This document shows, in pieces, positions 25,070 through 36,800 of a DNA stretch of 64,000 nt (position 1 is the stretch's first letter; each line of letters starts with the position of its first letter). The notes under the pieces are model-generated. The model was not told the origin of the DNA and searched no databases. It saw only the letters and a list, made by a program, of their open reading frames with translations. The position numbers and the translations under genes are program-made. Origin of the DNA: Tetranychus cinnabarinus (taxonomy: Eukaryota; Arthropoda; Arachnida; Trombidiformes; Tetranychidae); contig WHVY01000001.1 of assembly GCA_022266195.1 (NCBI GenBank), forward strand, positions 14,198,001-14,262,000, given 5' to 3'.

Positions 25070-26515
25070 ATGTCGAACCAATCATTAGATGAAAAACAAA
25101 AAAATGTTGCTACTTTATGTGAACAATATCTGCAAAAATTGGTGAGTACTAACACTTTAATTTAACTTTGAGTAAGCCTAGTAATCTTGCTCATTAAAAT
25201 TTTCTTGTTATTTCACTATCCTGATTCGTTCTTTGTCTCAAAGTCAAAGTTTGATTTCTCTATTGTTCTCTAACTCTTGTTTGTTTTTTCTGATCTTCCT
25301 TTATATCTAGGTCAATAAACTCAAGCAACAATCTGAAGTTAACGACTCTTCAGACCCATGTGATGCTGATTCCAGTTGTGCTGCTGAAATACAGCTATGG
25401 AACCAGTTAAAAAAATATATTGAAACTCATGAAGGCTCCTTAATCAACTGTATACATGGATTTTATGTTTATATTTTACAAGTTTTGTATTCGCTTATAA
25501 AAGGACCAGCAATGGATTTGTATTTTATACGTTGTAAATTTGTTGACGATGTTAAGCTTAAAGAAGCAGACAAACTTCTATTTTATAATATTTATATCAG
25601 ACTTGGTGATCTTAATAGGTATCTCAAGAACCTTAAAGTTTCTAGATATTATTATTATCAGGCTTGCGAAATTGATCCGAGTCGTGGCCATGCTTACAAC
25701 CAACTTGCTCTAGTCACGACAAGCCAAGTGTTCAATAGTCTTTACTATTCAGTTCGAGCTTTGATGGCCACAGATGATCCAATAAAAATGGCTAAAAACA
25801 ATATTGACTCATTGGTCAACCGATGCTCATTAATGAATCCCAATATTGAACCATTATTTTTGAATGACAGTTCTATTATCGATGCTGACCGCGTTGAAAA
25901 TTGGCTGCATTTTATCGTCATTGCAATTTACTGTGAAAAACTAAAAATCGTGTTGCCTTACCTCATCAAGGAATTGGACAAAAACTTGACCATCGAACCA
26001 AAAAAACCAAATGAAAACATTTTAATGTAAGAATTTATCATCAAGACATTCAAGCATTTTCTTGTGTCCTAATCTTATTTTTCAATTTCCATTATAGCCC
26101 TAAATTTGATACAAAATGGATTTTCTCAGCAATGGATGTGGCAATCGACATAATTCTATCTCATCCTTCTGATGAAAAGTTGAGCTCAATCGAACTGGAT
26201 AAGGAGCTCAGTGATATTAAAGGAAAATTAACTATTTTGCTCAAAGACAAAACTTGTACCGCTGATAAAGTTGGACTTGCCTTAAAACACGATTACTTAC
26301 TCTATGGGTTCTCGTCATTAAAGGAGGCCCATAAAGTGTTAAGTTTCAGTGAGCCATTAGATGATCTGCTCAACACTCAACTGTTGCTTTTGCGGATAAA
26401 TGAAAAATTGGAAAAGTTAATCGTACTAACAAATGAGAGGAAAGTAAAAAATAGAGTCAAAAAATCTAGGAACATTGCATTGCAGAGTATTCTTGGTTCT
26501 AAAGGATCATCTTGA
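25070..26515 (+). CDS. SMG7/EST1-like protein, short form
   Basis: Exons 25070-25141, 25311-26026 and 26098-26515 give 401 aa. The central part has the EST1/SMG5-7 14-3-3-like (TPR-type) signature: NIYIRLGDLNRYLKNL, SRYYYYQACEIDPSRGHAYN, QLALVTTSQVFNSLYYSVRA. In SMG7 this fold binds phosphorylated UPF1 in nonsense-mediated decay. The predicted protein stops after a helical region and has neither the long proline-rich tail of SMG7 nor the PIN domain of SMG5/SMG6. It is therefore much shorter than the usual 700-1400 aa. All splice phases agree. It could be a reduced SMG7, a paralogue of unknown role, or an under-called gene, though the 3' neighbour leaves only 195 bp. It converges on PRKRIP1. 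Confidence 0.75.
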
Positions 26516-26710
26516 TGAAAAACTTCACATGAAACTTTTCTTTTGGCAATTTATATGTTGAACGTGCTCATTTGATTATAAATATAAATATTTATTTACA
26601 AAAATTACAAATATAACTGTGATGAGAGTTATTCTCAAATTTAATAATTGATTTAATCGATCCCAATACTTGATCTTCGTTAATTTGAGACTTTAAAGAA
26701 TGGTGTTACT

Positions 26711-27939
26711 TTAATTCGGCATCGGTCCAATGATTTCATCGTCACTTTCACTTTCATCATCATTATCTAACTTTGGGTTTGTTTCAGTTTTATCTGGCAT
26801 TGGACTGATAACATTCATCTGATCCTCGACTTTTTGACTCTCAACTTTTTTGTTAGAATTGTTATGAGTGTTTGACTTAGTTTCAGAGTCTACTTCATTT
26901 GTGCTAGTAAGATTACTTTCAGTTGGAGGCATTGGTCCAATAATTTCTTCATCTGTCGAATCGTTTTCACCTTCAGTCGGTCGAGTCTGGTTTATACTTG
27001 TCAATTTTGATCCAGTAACCTCTTCGTTATTTTGGCTTTCAAGTTCAGTTTTTTCAGTTGTCTGTGATTTTTGTTGTTTAACCTCGTCTCCGCTCACTAA
27101 AGCGCAATTAGATGCTGATTTCGCATCAGATTCTGAACCTTCACTATCGTCATTAGAGTCACTTTCATCTTCCTCAGTATCTGTTTTATCTGTTTTCTTT
27201 TTCGGATTATTTTTCTTCATCAATTTTGCCCGCTTCATCCTCTCTTTCTTTTTCAATCTTTTCGCCCTCTTTTTAGCTGTTCTTTCTTCAGCTTTACGCT
27301 TATTTGCTTCAACCATTTCCTTAAATTTACGATCCATCTCTTCCTTCTTAGCTTGTTCTTCAATGAATCTTTGTCTTGCATATTCTTTTCTCCTGAGATG
27401 ACGATAAACATGGAACTCTCCACTTCCAGCTCCAGCACTTGAACCTGGAGGAAACATAAACATAAATTTTCAATATTGATTTAGTCAAAACATTTCTATC
27501 TATTGTATTAATGTGCTTACCCATTATATTCCTAATGAAATCCGGAGCCTCGGCAAATTTACCTTCCCTCGGTCGTTGAGGAATCTCAATTGGTTTGTCC
27601 TGAAATATAATGAAAACTTTATTAGAAGATGGAATCTAATTGACTTGGTGCATTAATCTAGTTGAGTTGACATTAAGGGTTTGAACAAGGTTGAGATTTG
27701 AAAACATTAGATCAAAATTATGGCAAGTGCCGAAATTTTTCTAATTTAATCAGAGAAATGCAGTAAACTAGCTTTCAAGAGACTACAGAAGCAATGTAAT
27801 TAACAATAGCCAGATTTTAAAGTTAAAATGAGTTAATAATAGGACCATCTCAATAGAGGTATATATTACTTACAATGTTTTGCATAAGCTTTTCAAGCTT
27901 AGCCTTTTGTATATCAGTTGGCGTGAAATTTGTTCCCAT
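26711..27939 (-). CDS. PRKRIP1: PRKR-interacting protein 1 homologue (spliceosomal)
   Basis: Minus-strand exons 27939-27874, 27599-27521 and 27444-26711 give 292 aa. The N-terminus ([20 protein letters not shown]) and the core ([19 protein letters not shown] followed by [14 protein letters not shown]) are nearly diagnostic of PRKRIP1, a long-helix protein of the catalytic and post-catalytic spliceosome that also binds dsRNA. A basic lysine-rich helix (about residues 80-140) follows. The human protein is about 184 aa; here an acidic Ser/Glu/Asp tail of about 140 aa is added, with [10 protein letters not shown] and [10 protein letters not shown] and a weaker ISPMPDKTE between them. The minus-strand AATAAA lies at 26596-26591. 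The ATG at 27939 opens the first exon, and the intron phases are 0 and 1. Confidence 0.92.
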
Positions 27940-28046
27940 GCTGGTTGACTATTCTTGCAGTTGTAAATAATTGTCACGATTATTGAATGAAGATCCCAAA
28001 TCACAGAGAAATAACTTGACAGTTTTCAAATTTAATTACCGTACTT

Positions 28047-28472
28047 TAGAGGTGTTCCGATATATCAATATACTCGATAAAAATCGATATTTAGGCCTCG
28101 ATATATTTTGATATTTCGTATGATATATCGATAAATATTCGAAAAAAAATCGTTGAAGTTTTTGGTCATTTCTCAGGTCAAAAAGTTTGATGTATCGTTA
28201 TTTTCAGTCTTTATTACATTCATTTCAATTTTCAAAGGAGTTAATTTGATACTTTTAACTTACTACTTAGCCTGTTCAATCATATAAAAAACTTATACAG
28301 TCACACCTGACCTAACTTATCTCTTATTTCACTAAAGTTGCGTCATTTAAGCACAATATTCAATTATTTTATCGATAATTATCGATATATGAGTATTCAA
28401 ATAAAATCGATATCAAAGCAAACGATATGATATTTATCGATATGGTGCAAATACTCATATCGAACACCTCTA
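28047..28472. mobile_element. non-autonomous hAT-type MITE (426 bp)
   Basis: Both ends carry the 11-bp inverted repeat TAGAGGTGTTC (28047-28057, and its complement at 28462-28472). Outside lies an exact 8-bp direct repeat CCGTACTT (28039-28046 and 28473-28480), the target-duplication length of hAT transposons. Inverted similarity continues inward with one-base offsets (CGATAT..., then ATATCGATAAATAT). The inside is rich in ATCGATA words and has no transposase frame. The clean duplication suggests a fairly young insertion. It lies about 110 bp upstream of the PRKRIP1 start codon. Confidence 0.88.
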
Positions 28473-28480
28473 CCGTACTT

Positions 28481-31400
28481 TTACCTAATAGTAAACACAT
28501 GATATTTTTACCGCTTTACCCGCCATCTATCAAGAACAAAAAAAGCAACAGAAACCAGCCATTAGTAATGATTGATTACAATTTTAATTTGGTTAATTAT
28601 CATTTTCACTGCAATTAATTGAACAAATATTGAACTTAATTCATTTCGCAATGCAACAAGTAAATATTACTCACTTAGACAGATAAATTTTTGATGACTT
28701 TAGCTGAACTTGACTCAGTAAACTCAACTCTTTGCTTCACAAATTTAAGGTTAACTATTTAAATGTCAATTGAGACAAAATAATGAACATTAAAAGCAAT
28801 GAATATTACATTCAATTACTTGTGTTGCAATAAAACAAAGCCATTAATCTTTTGATTTGTTGTAAATAAATAAATCAAATTATCAAGAAAAGTCTTAATT
28901 AAGATAATCTTCATGAAACTGAATCGTAATTGCAAGAATATAAAAAAAATGGAAAAAACTGAAGTTCTTTTGTTCAATAGCTCAATGATAATGAAACTAT
29001 TTTTTGAAGGTTACAAATTGCTCTAAAACAATTTAACAATTTTTTATTTTTGTCAATTTATCATCTTAAATGATCCAATTGAAATTAAATTGCATTTGAC
29101 CCGAACAGGTAAACCAAGTGATAAAAAGAGCAAATTGAAAGGAAAAACAAAATTGATTAAACAATTAAAAGCAATTGATTAAGACGATTCCTTAACAATT
29201 ACAGTTTAACCATTTCAATGTTTACAACATTGACAAAAGGTAGGAAAAGCAATCAATTGATTGTTCACCTTTAAAAGCAAAGTTGAATGTTGTTACAATC
29301 ATTTGAATAATGGAAACAACTAATTGACTTTACTTGCTATTTAAAGGTTCATTTTGACAATTATTTCAGCAACAATCGAGTTAATTGTTAGCTTCTCTCA
29401 ATATTCATGACTTCATTATAACAATAAGTGTTAACCATTAATGAAACGTTGAAGCAACACTTGAATTTATGCAAACTGGTCTAATTGAGATTGGACTGGA
29501 TTCGGTAAAATTGGTCAAAAATGCTTTCAAATTGAATCAGATTAATGTTGAGCAAAAATTGTCGCCAAATTGTTTCTCAAGTTAATCAAGATCAAAAAGT
29601 ACACTTTGTGACAAGTTAATTGCAATTGAAAACTGTAACAGATTAACTGATGTCTAAATTTAATCAGATTAACTGAATATAACCCGATGTTGTTCAACAA
29701 AAAAAGTCAGATAATTATCGGCAAAAACTTATTGTTACTCTTTTCCCATTTACAAATTGGAACAATTTAATTCAAGTTAACCTGTTTCACTGACATGTAA
29801 TAATTGACGATTAATAGTTTCCATATTTCGATAGCAATCAAAGATGATTTGATTGTTCAAGAAGCTGCACTACTTGATAGGCTCAACCTATGAACATGAA
29901 TTTTGTTTTTTACCGAAAACCAGAAATTCCAAAAAATTAAACTTCCAAATGATTGTCTTCTTGAAATTAGGTGATGAAAAATGATAAGAAAATGAAATTC
30001 CTCGGTAAATCAATTGGAAACTGAATCGATTTTACTGAAATCATGAAAAACTCTTTTACATTTTTGGGTGATTTTTAGCTCTAATGAGTTTATCCTTTCA
30101 ACAGATTACCTTTCAAGTGAATAAATGACAGAATAACATTTTGATGATTCAATTGAAACTTTCTTCTTCCCTGATTAAGGATGTGTCACAAGATCGTGCC
30201 AAATGTGCTGATTCTGTTGAGAAACTGGATGAAACTAGAGATAGTTGATTCTCTAAATGAAGGTGTCCCTAGGCAATCGACTAATGATTCAAAGATAAAA
30301 GTGAAATATTGAGCCATTCAAGCTGCACCCACTGGACTTATCCATTTCAAGAGAATCTGGAAATTAATTGTTCAAAAGGTGCAAATGAGTCTAGCATCTG
30401 ATGTGTAACTTTGAAAGCAAGTTCCAAGACTGAATTCACTTTTAATCATTAAAATGACTTGAAAATTTCAATATTCATTATTCAAAGAACCTAATGAATA
30501 ATTTTCATTCATTTCAATTTTCATCAAAAATCTCATTTTGTGCAATCTTCACCCATTGTAACGAATGCTTAAAAAAGTCCATTTTTAATATTTTTCATTC
30601 CAATTGGAACCAGTCAACGAATCCAAAAATTGTCTCGTTCTGATAAAAAAATCAAATCGATTACACTTTTGATGAATAAATAATCACATTTACAAATTGA
30701 ATTAACCAATTGACTTCAACTTCAACAACAATCATGAAAAGATTAAAACTGTTGAGGATTAATAGAGATTTCACTATTTAACAATGTTTTGCCCAACAAT
30801 TGATATCTCAAATGTAAATTTTAATCTGAACAAATTGAAATTGCTTCGCAATATTCACAATTAAGAAATTGAAATCCTCTAAATTCATGAAAAACTGAAT
30901 CAGTTATGAAACCTTAAACTTGTCCCTTTACCATTTGCTATTGATGACACTCAATCATGAAGTTGATTGAATTGGTGGAAACTGTTGACATTAAATATCT
31001 TTTAATTACATATTAAAGGTCCTTTAAATAGACAATAATCAAGGTTAGTCCTTGAACTTAATCTAAATATTTGGTTAAAATTAAAGGTAATCAAGGGAAA
31101 GCCAATGGCTTTAGTAAATGTATATTAATTATAAAAGTCCAGGTTAATTAGTTCCGTTGGTTTCGAGTGAAAACAGTAAATTGAAAAGCAAACTGAAAAC
31201 CATTGAATTGGAAACGAAACTCAAGACTAATATTTGGGTAAAAGCAAAGTAAAGCAAAGTGAAAAAAAACAAGTTATTAGTTTTGTTGATTAACTTGTTG
31301 ATATTTTTTTTTCTTGTCAACTAATTTGCATCGACACTTTGAATTTACTTTTTGTAATGAACATTAATTTATCTTTAATTACTTGCTATTGAGCAAATTA

Positions 31401-31654
31401 CTTTACCATAATATTGTTTGCAGTTTAGGTCAAAAATGCATGTTTACTGGTGTCAGGATATAATAACGTGATTTGAGGTAGACCCGGCTTCTAATTGGAG
31501 TAACTGTAATCAACAATCAAGGTACGTTGGTGACAATTGTGAATATCAACAATTATATTTATGCTAATTTAATGTTAAAAGGTAAAAATGTAAAGATAAA
31601 TGTAAACAGATAAAATCAGCAAAAAGCTGATTAACTGATTTACTTTACGCATCA
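28481..31654. other. long AT-rich intergenic stretch
   Basis: About 3.2 kb with no open frame, RNA gene or repeat that I can support on either strand. Runs of A/T with scattered CAATT and TTGAAA words dominate. Confidence 0.5.
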
Positions 31655-31911
31655 TTGGTTAAACTGTTTTACTGTTGTTACTTTTTTAACCGTTTATCGA
31701 TAACAGTTAAGGCGTTCAAGGGTTCGGAAGGAGGTTCACTTTGGCTCACAACAAGCGTCCATTTCACGACAATTGGCCTCCGCCTTTGTTGCCATTTTTT
31801 GTTTATAACCAAGCGACTCGAATCGATGAAAGTATCAGTTCAAGCAACAACAAACAACAAACAACAACAAATCTTAAACCTTCAACTCAACCAACAAACA
31901 CCAACAAAAAG

Positions 31912-32296
31912 ATGAAACTTTTCGCTGTGAGTTAACTTTAACTTTTGAAGCAAAAACTTTTTTACTAAAAAATTATTTTCTTGTTCGAACAGGTTATCGC
32001 TCTTTTCGCCCTCATCGCCACCGTCTTTGCCAACTCATGGAAGGACGACAAACACTGGGGACACCACCAACACGGTAAAATCGGATACAAAGTTGATGTA
32101 AGTTCGATCTTTTTTTTCGGAATTTGTTCGATGTTCGATCTAATTTGTTCTTTTTGGGATTTAGGTTCACCATGGCGGTTGGGGTAAACACGACAAGGGA
32201 TGGACTGAACTCCATGATTCCCGAGACAAGACTACTGGTCATGGTCATCATGGTCACTCTGGTCATGGATGGAAGAGCCATGGATGGAAGCCTTGA
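31912..32296 (+). CDS. small secreted histidine/glycine-rich peptide
   Basis: Exons 31912-31926, 31993-32097 and 32165-32296 give 83 aa, with all introns phase 0. Exon 1 codes only MKLFA; exon 2 completes a signal peptide (VIALFALIATVFA, cleavage before NSWKDD). The mature peptide of about 65 aa is rich in His, Gly, Trp, Lys and Asp, with HWGHHQHG, VHHGGWGKHDKGW and a tail GHGHHGHSGHGWKSHGWK. Repeated HGH and GHGW units suggest metal binding or an extracellular matrix, cuticle or silk role, but no family is recognised. The exons are clearly richer in G+C than the surrounding DNA, which supports real coding. The 5' leader is rich in CAA repeats (31850-31910). Confidence 0.75.
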
Positions 32297-33675
32297 AAGG
32301 TTCTGATTTCGTGAGATTAGGACTTTACTTTCATCGGGATTTGGATATCATTGCTTTGGAATTATTTTTATCATAAAAATAACATGAACATCACATTGAA
32401 CCAAAACTGAATTGTGCCTATCAAGTGTCTCTTGATAAGTTGAAATTTAATTCTGTTTCTTGTTTTTACTTCTGTGTCACTTTCATGGATATTTAATTAT
32501 TTATATCATCAATCGTCATGTAAAAACAATGGTTAATTGTGATTAAATTATGTTTTCAACTTAACTCATAAATCAAACGTTTACTCATTAATCATTATCG
32601 ATTCAACTTGTGCGCTATTCAAATGATAAATAACCGATACATTGGATAAGAAAAGAGGAAAAGTTCAATTCGCCAAATGTAATTCAATTGAAGAAGAAAA
32701 AAGTTGTTGAAACGGGCTTAGCTTCAGGGAATTACTCAGTTATATTTCAATAGCGAACTTTATTTTTTCCAATTTTTCAACTTTTCTCTTCTTTTTTCAA
32801 GTTTCTTCACGTTCTTTTCATCATGACATGAGAATAATCATTTTCTCATATTTTTTGTGTTCAGCTTGTAATAAATGTTTTTACCAAAAAATAAGAAAAA
32901 GAAGAAGAAATGATAACTTATTGATTAAAAATGAACTTAATAGTAAATTTGATTGTGACAATTGCAAGTCCAATGTCCTCACTATTTATAGATGCTTATG
33001 CTTTCACTTTTCATGCTCTTTTCATGGTTCATTGTGAATGCAGATAATCTCGGGGAAAATATCGAGTTGATCCAAATTTGATAATGTTTACTTGGTTAAT
33101 CGATTGAACTTCATCCTTATTGTAACATCAAACCTTGTTCAACATGAAACCCGATATCACTTGATACAGTTTCAACTCTCCTTTTCAATATAATAATATC
33201 ACAATGAATCCGAGAGTCAAGATTATTTACCATTGAAAATAGCCGCTAATCATAATCACTTTAATCAATTCTGTCAATTACTGAACCCAATCAGTAGAGA
33301 CAAATTGTCAATCATTTTAAACCAGAAAACCCAATGTAATACTTTATGAATCACAAAATCAATATTGTTCAAGTTTCTCTTTTCATTTTTTTTTGAAAGA
33401 ACATTTTTCCAAATTAAGAATTTTCTTCCCAATTTTCATTCATTTCATCAACTTTATTCACTAATCAATTTTCATGTTTATTCATGATTCGAGTTATGAG
33501 ATCGATTGCACAAAATCGATTGTCGATACATCGATCATCAAGACTCTCTAACCTAAGTTAACCTCCAAAGCTTTTGGATTCAGTTTTGTTATGGAGACAG
33601 CCTAAGCAAGATGAAGTCAAAGCCAAACAGAAAGTGATTGCTTCTCAATTGTTATTAACATTTAATCTATTAAGT
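32297..33675. other. intergenic after the His-rich gene
   Basis: 3' UTR of the small peptide gene, then AT-rich sequence. Only short unremarkable frames are present. Confidence 0.45.
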
Positions 33676-33805
33676 ATGGATTATTCATTTAAACAGTGTA
33701 AATACAATTATGCCAAACAATTTCCAGTGAATGTCAACTTAATTATTCTTGTATTGTTATCCGTAAGCCAACAATTGATCCAAATAACGGAAACGAGTAA
33801 CCTCC
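33676..33805 (+). CDS. candidate first coding exon (signal peptide) of the EVA1C-like gene
   Basis: ATG 33676 opens MDYSFKQCKYNYAKQF, then the hydrophobic VNLIILVLLSVSQQLIQI and ETSNL, and ends at a strong donor C|GTAAGT (33806) with one base left over. The acceptor at 39941-39942 has a good pyrimidine tract ending TATCAACAG. The following sequence needs exactly one base from upstream, so the join reads SNLPLLSASLRTFQAHACDG. This matches EVA1C architecture: a signal-peptide exon followed by the first SUEL lectin domain. The price is a 6.1-kb intron, long for this window. The alternative is translation from ATG 39894. Confidence 0.45.
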
Positions 33806-36800
33806 GTAAGTCTCTTTTTTTTCCTCATTTTTCCTCATTTTTCTTCTCTTTTCGTCTTCTTTTTTCTCTTTTTTCCTCCTTTTATCTCTTCTTTTTCATG
33901 GTATTAATCATTCACATGATTCACAGACCTTCAGTTATGTCATCATTTGCAAATCAAATGAAATTTCAAACAATGTCAATGTGTGTTTCAAGTGTTTTCA
34001 ACCTTTCCTCTCACCATTCACTGTAAACTTAATTTTGCATTTAAATTGTTAATCAAAGTTAAACTAATCATCTGATTAGATTGCTTCTTCTACCTTTATC
34101 TTGCTTCCTTCCTCTCTCTCTCTCCATCGGAACATTGACCTATCCAAACTAAACTTAACTAATCACTCGGCTTAAATTGAATCTAAATAAATTTCGTTTT
34201 GTCTCACATTCGCAAATGTTTCTGGATGTTACCCAAATCATATTGTCAGCTTTGATCTACAGAAAGGTTACTTTTTTTCATCTCACTTCTCTTCTCCTCT
34301 CTCTTACATCTCATCTCGCATCATCATCATTATCATCCGTCATCATTATATCGTCATCCTCTCCTTTTCTCGCACTTTTGTTTTCTATTTTTTCGTCTTC
34401 TTCCCTTTTCTTGTTTGTTTCCCTTTGAATCCATTTAACTGATGTATTAGAGACAAAAATTGCCATCAACAGAAATGATTAACCATCCATGGTTACTCTA
34501 TTGGAACATATTACATGGCAAAGAGAAACCAGTAAAGAGAATCATTTGTTTGAAGAGAAAGAAGAAAAAGAAGAAGAAAAAAAGTAAAAACTATTTAGAA
34601 TGATTTATTTTATTCAGGGTGAGAAGAAGAAGAAATATCAATGAAAACTCATGATGCTGATAAAGAATTGAATTTAATACAGAAGTAAGCAAAAAAACGT
34701 ACAACACTGAGAAACATTTAAGCCAGGTAATGTGAAGGGTGAAGGCAAGAAAAAAGGAAAGTTAACCGATTTATCAAATGGAAAAATGTGGAGCAAAAAT
34801 ATTCTCAACCTTATCAATGGAACAATAATGATGATGATAATAATTCTGTCATCTGTAAATGTGTGTAACAATTTTTTCCATTGAAATGTGGTGTTGTTAA
34901 AACAAAGGCAAATATGCTCATTTATTGGAAACATATTTCACCCAAAAGATTGAGAAGACAATGTTATTTGTTTATCATGCAAATGTTGACAACAGCAGAC
35001 AGAAGCAAAGCAAGAATAAAGCCAATTTTTCTTGATTATTTCATTTCAATTGATGAACCAAACTGAAACACTCGTAACATGAGATGCACATTAAAGCCTA
35101 TTCAGTTACTTCAATATTTCACTTAAATATTTTTCTCCTCATCCTTTCCTCTGTTCCTTCACTAAATTGTGCTGTCATAATCTTTTTTTTTATAAACTTT
35201 TTTCTTTCTTCAAAATTCCTTGCACTATTCTGAGTAGAAAAGTGGATGAAAAAAAAACGGTGAAAATTTTAGGTGAATTTGAGTAACTTCAGTCTCTTCT
35301 CTTTGGTGTAAAAAATTCATGACAACCTTTTTTATTATTTAACATGAAAACTATTATTACACAAGTTTCATGTTCAACGTAGAGTATAAAATTTAAAGTT
35401 TAACTCCAAGTAAAAAGCCAATTAAATAGTTTCTGTTTCTATTTGAGTTTCCAGTGAGTTTCATCTTATTTCAAAAGTGATCATGAAAAGAAGAAGGAAA
35501 AGAAGAGTAAAAACTGTGCAAACATTGATGATAATTCAGTGATGTTTCCATGAAAATTTGGAAAAGTGAACAAGGAATTAATCCGATGAAAGTTGAGGCA
35601 ACTATTAATAAATATTTATTGAATTGTTGCTCGAGAATAATGATGTGTGTGTTTCACTCCTTGCCAGTGCAATGGACTCTGGGAGTGACAAAAGGAGTCT
35701 GTTATGATGTCAAATGAACCAAAGGGATGTTAACATTCATCTTGTTTGTTTATCGTTTCCAGGCATCAGACCATAAACAAAAGGCCAAAAAGGATGAGGA
35801 TAAAGATGAGAGAAGATGAAGATAGTGGAAAGGGTTGAAAAAAGGAGTGAAACATGTTAAATAGTGGTGAGAAGAGATTGGAGAGAGTTGAGATGAAAGT
35901 GATGAGCAAGATAAATGAGAAGCAAAGATGGGTTGAAGGAATGTTTGGGTCAGAAGAAGAGCAAAAAAGACTAAACTTTATAATATTAAGTAGCCCTGGT
36001 TTTGGGAGGAGAAACAGTGAAACCAGTAAGTTTCGGTTGGAAAATAATTTTTCCTTAAAAATACGAGTTTAGCCTAAAAACTGAAAGCCTTACGAGATGA
36101 TCATTTATCTCTCCATCTTTTTGTTTGCTTATTTTCCAAGACAATTTACTTTCAAACCTTTTCTCTTCATCTTCATCTTTGCCTTTTTTTTAAAGATGCT
36201 TCCATAAAACACATTCTAAGGTTATCAACCTAAAAGAGCGAGAAAATTGTTCACCCAAAATTCAATAATTGACAGATATTGAATTAAAAGTTCATTTATC
36301 ATCCAAACAAACCAAAACGTTCATTGGCAACTTTAACATAATTAATCAATTAGACGATGAGTTTTGCAAATTTTGTTGACGAAAAGCACAAAATTTTTGA
36401 TAAACTTTTCAAAGTGAATGTCGATTTGCAATGTGATTGATCCATGATATCATGTCGATTCTCAGTGAACAATGAACTTTAATCAACATAATCATATCAT
36501 TTTTCAGCAGATTTTTTGTTTCACTCTTTCAGTTTCTCTTTGTTAACTGTTCATTGTAGTTGGCCCATTAGTTTCTTTAGATAACAAATTTATCTTCCCT
36601 TTGTTCAGTTCAACTTGAAAGGTAATTTAACATTCATCTTTCCATTTCTCGTTCATTTCATTGACAATTTTTTTCTCTCTTCATTCACTGTTCATTTATC
36701 AGAGCAACATTAACAATCTTTAATTATATGCACAAAAGTAAAGGGATTAATTGATGATCCCCACTTGCTTCAACTGTTGAACCAATTAAACGGTAAACTT

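Noticed and set aside
26868..27401. 177-codon plus-strand frame rich in Ser and Phe
   Set aside because: It is the antisense shadow of the acidic/basic low-complexity region of PRKRIP1.
31480..31530. Word 'cggcttctaattggagtaa', similar to 'tggcttctaagaagagtaa' at about 57775
   Set aside because: The match is about 19 bp with gaps, too short in AT-rich DNA to call a shared repeat.
34177..34428. 83-codon Ser/Leu/Phe frame
   Set aside because: It arises from pyrimidine-rich low-complexity DNA (TCATCA and TTTCTC runs), with no signal of coding constraint.
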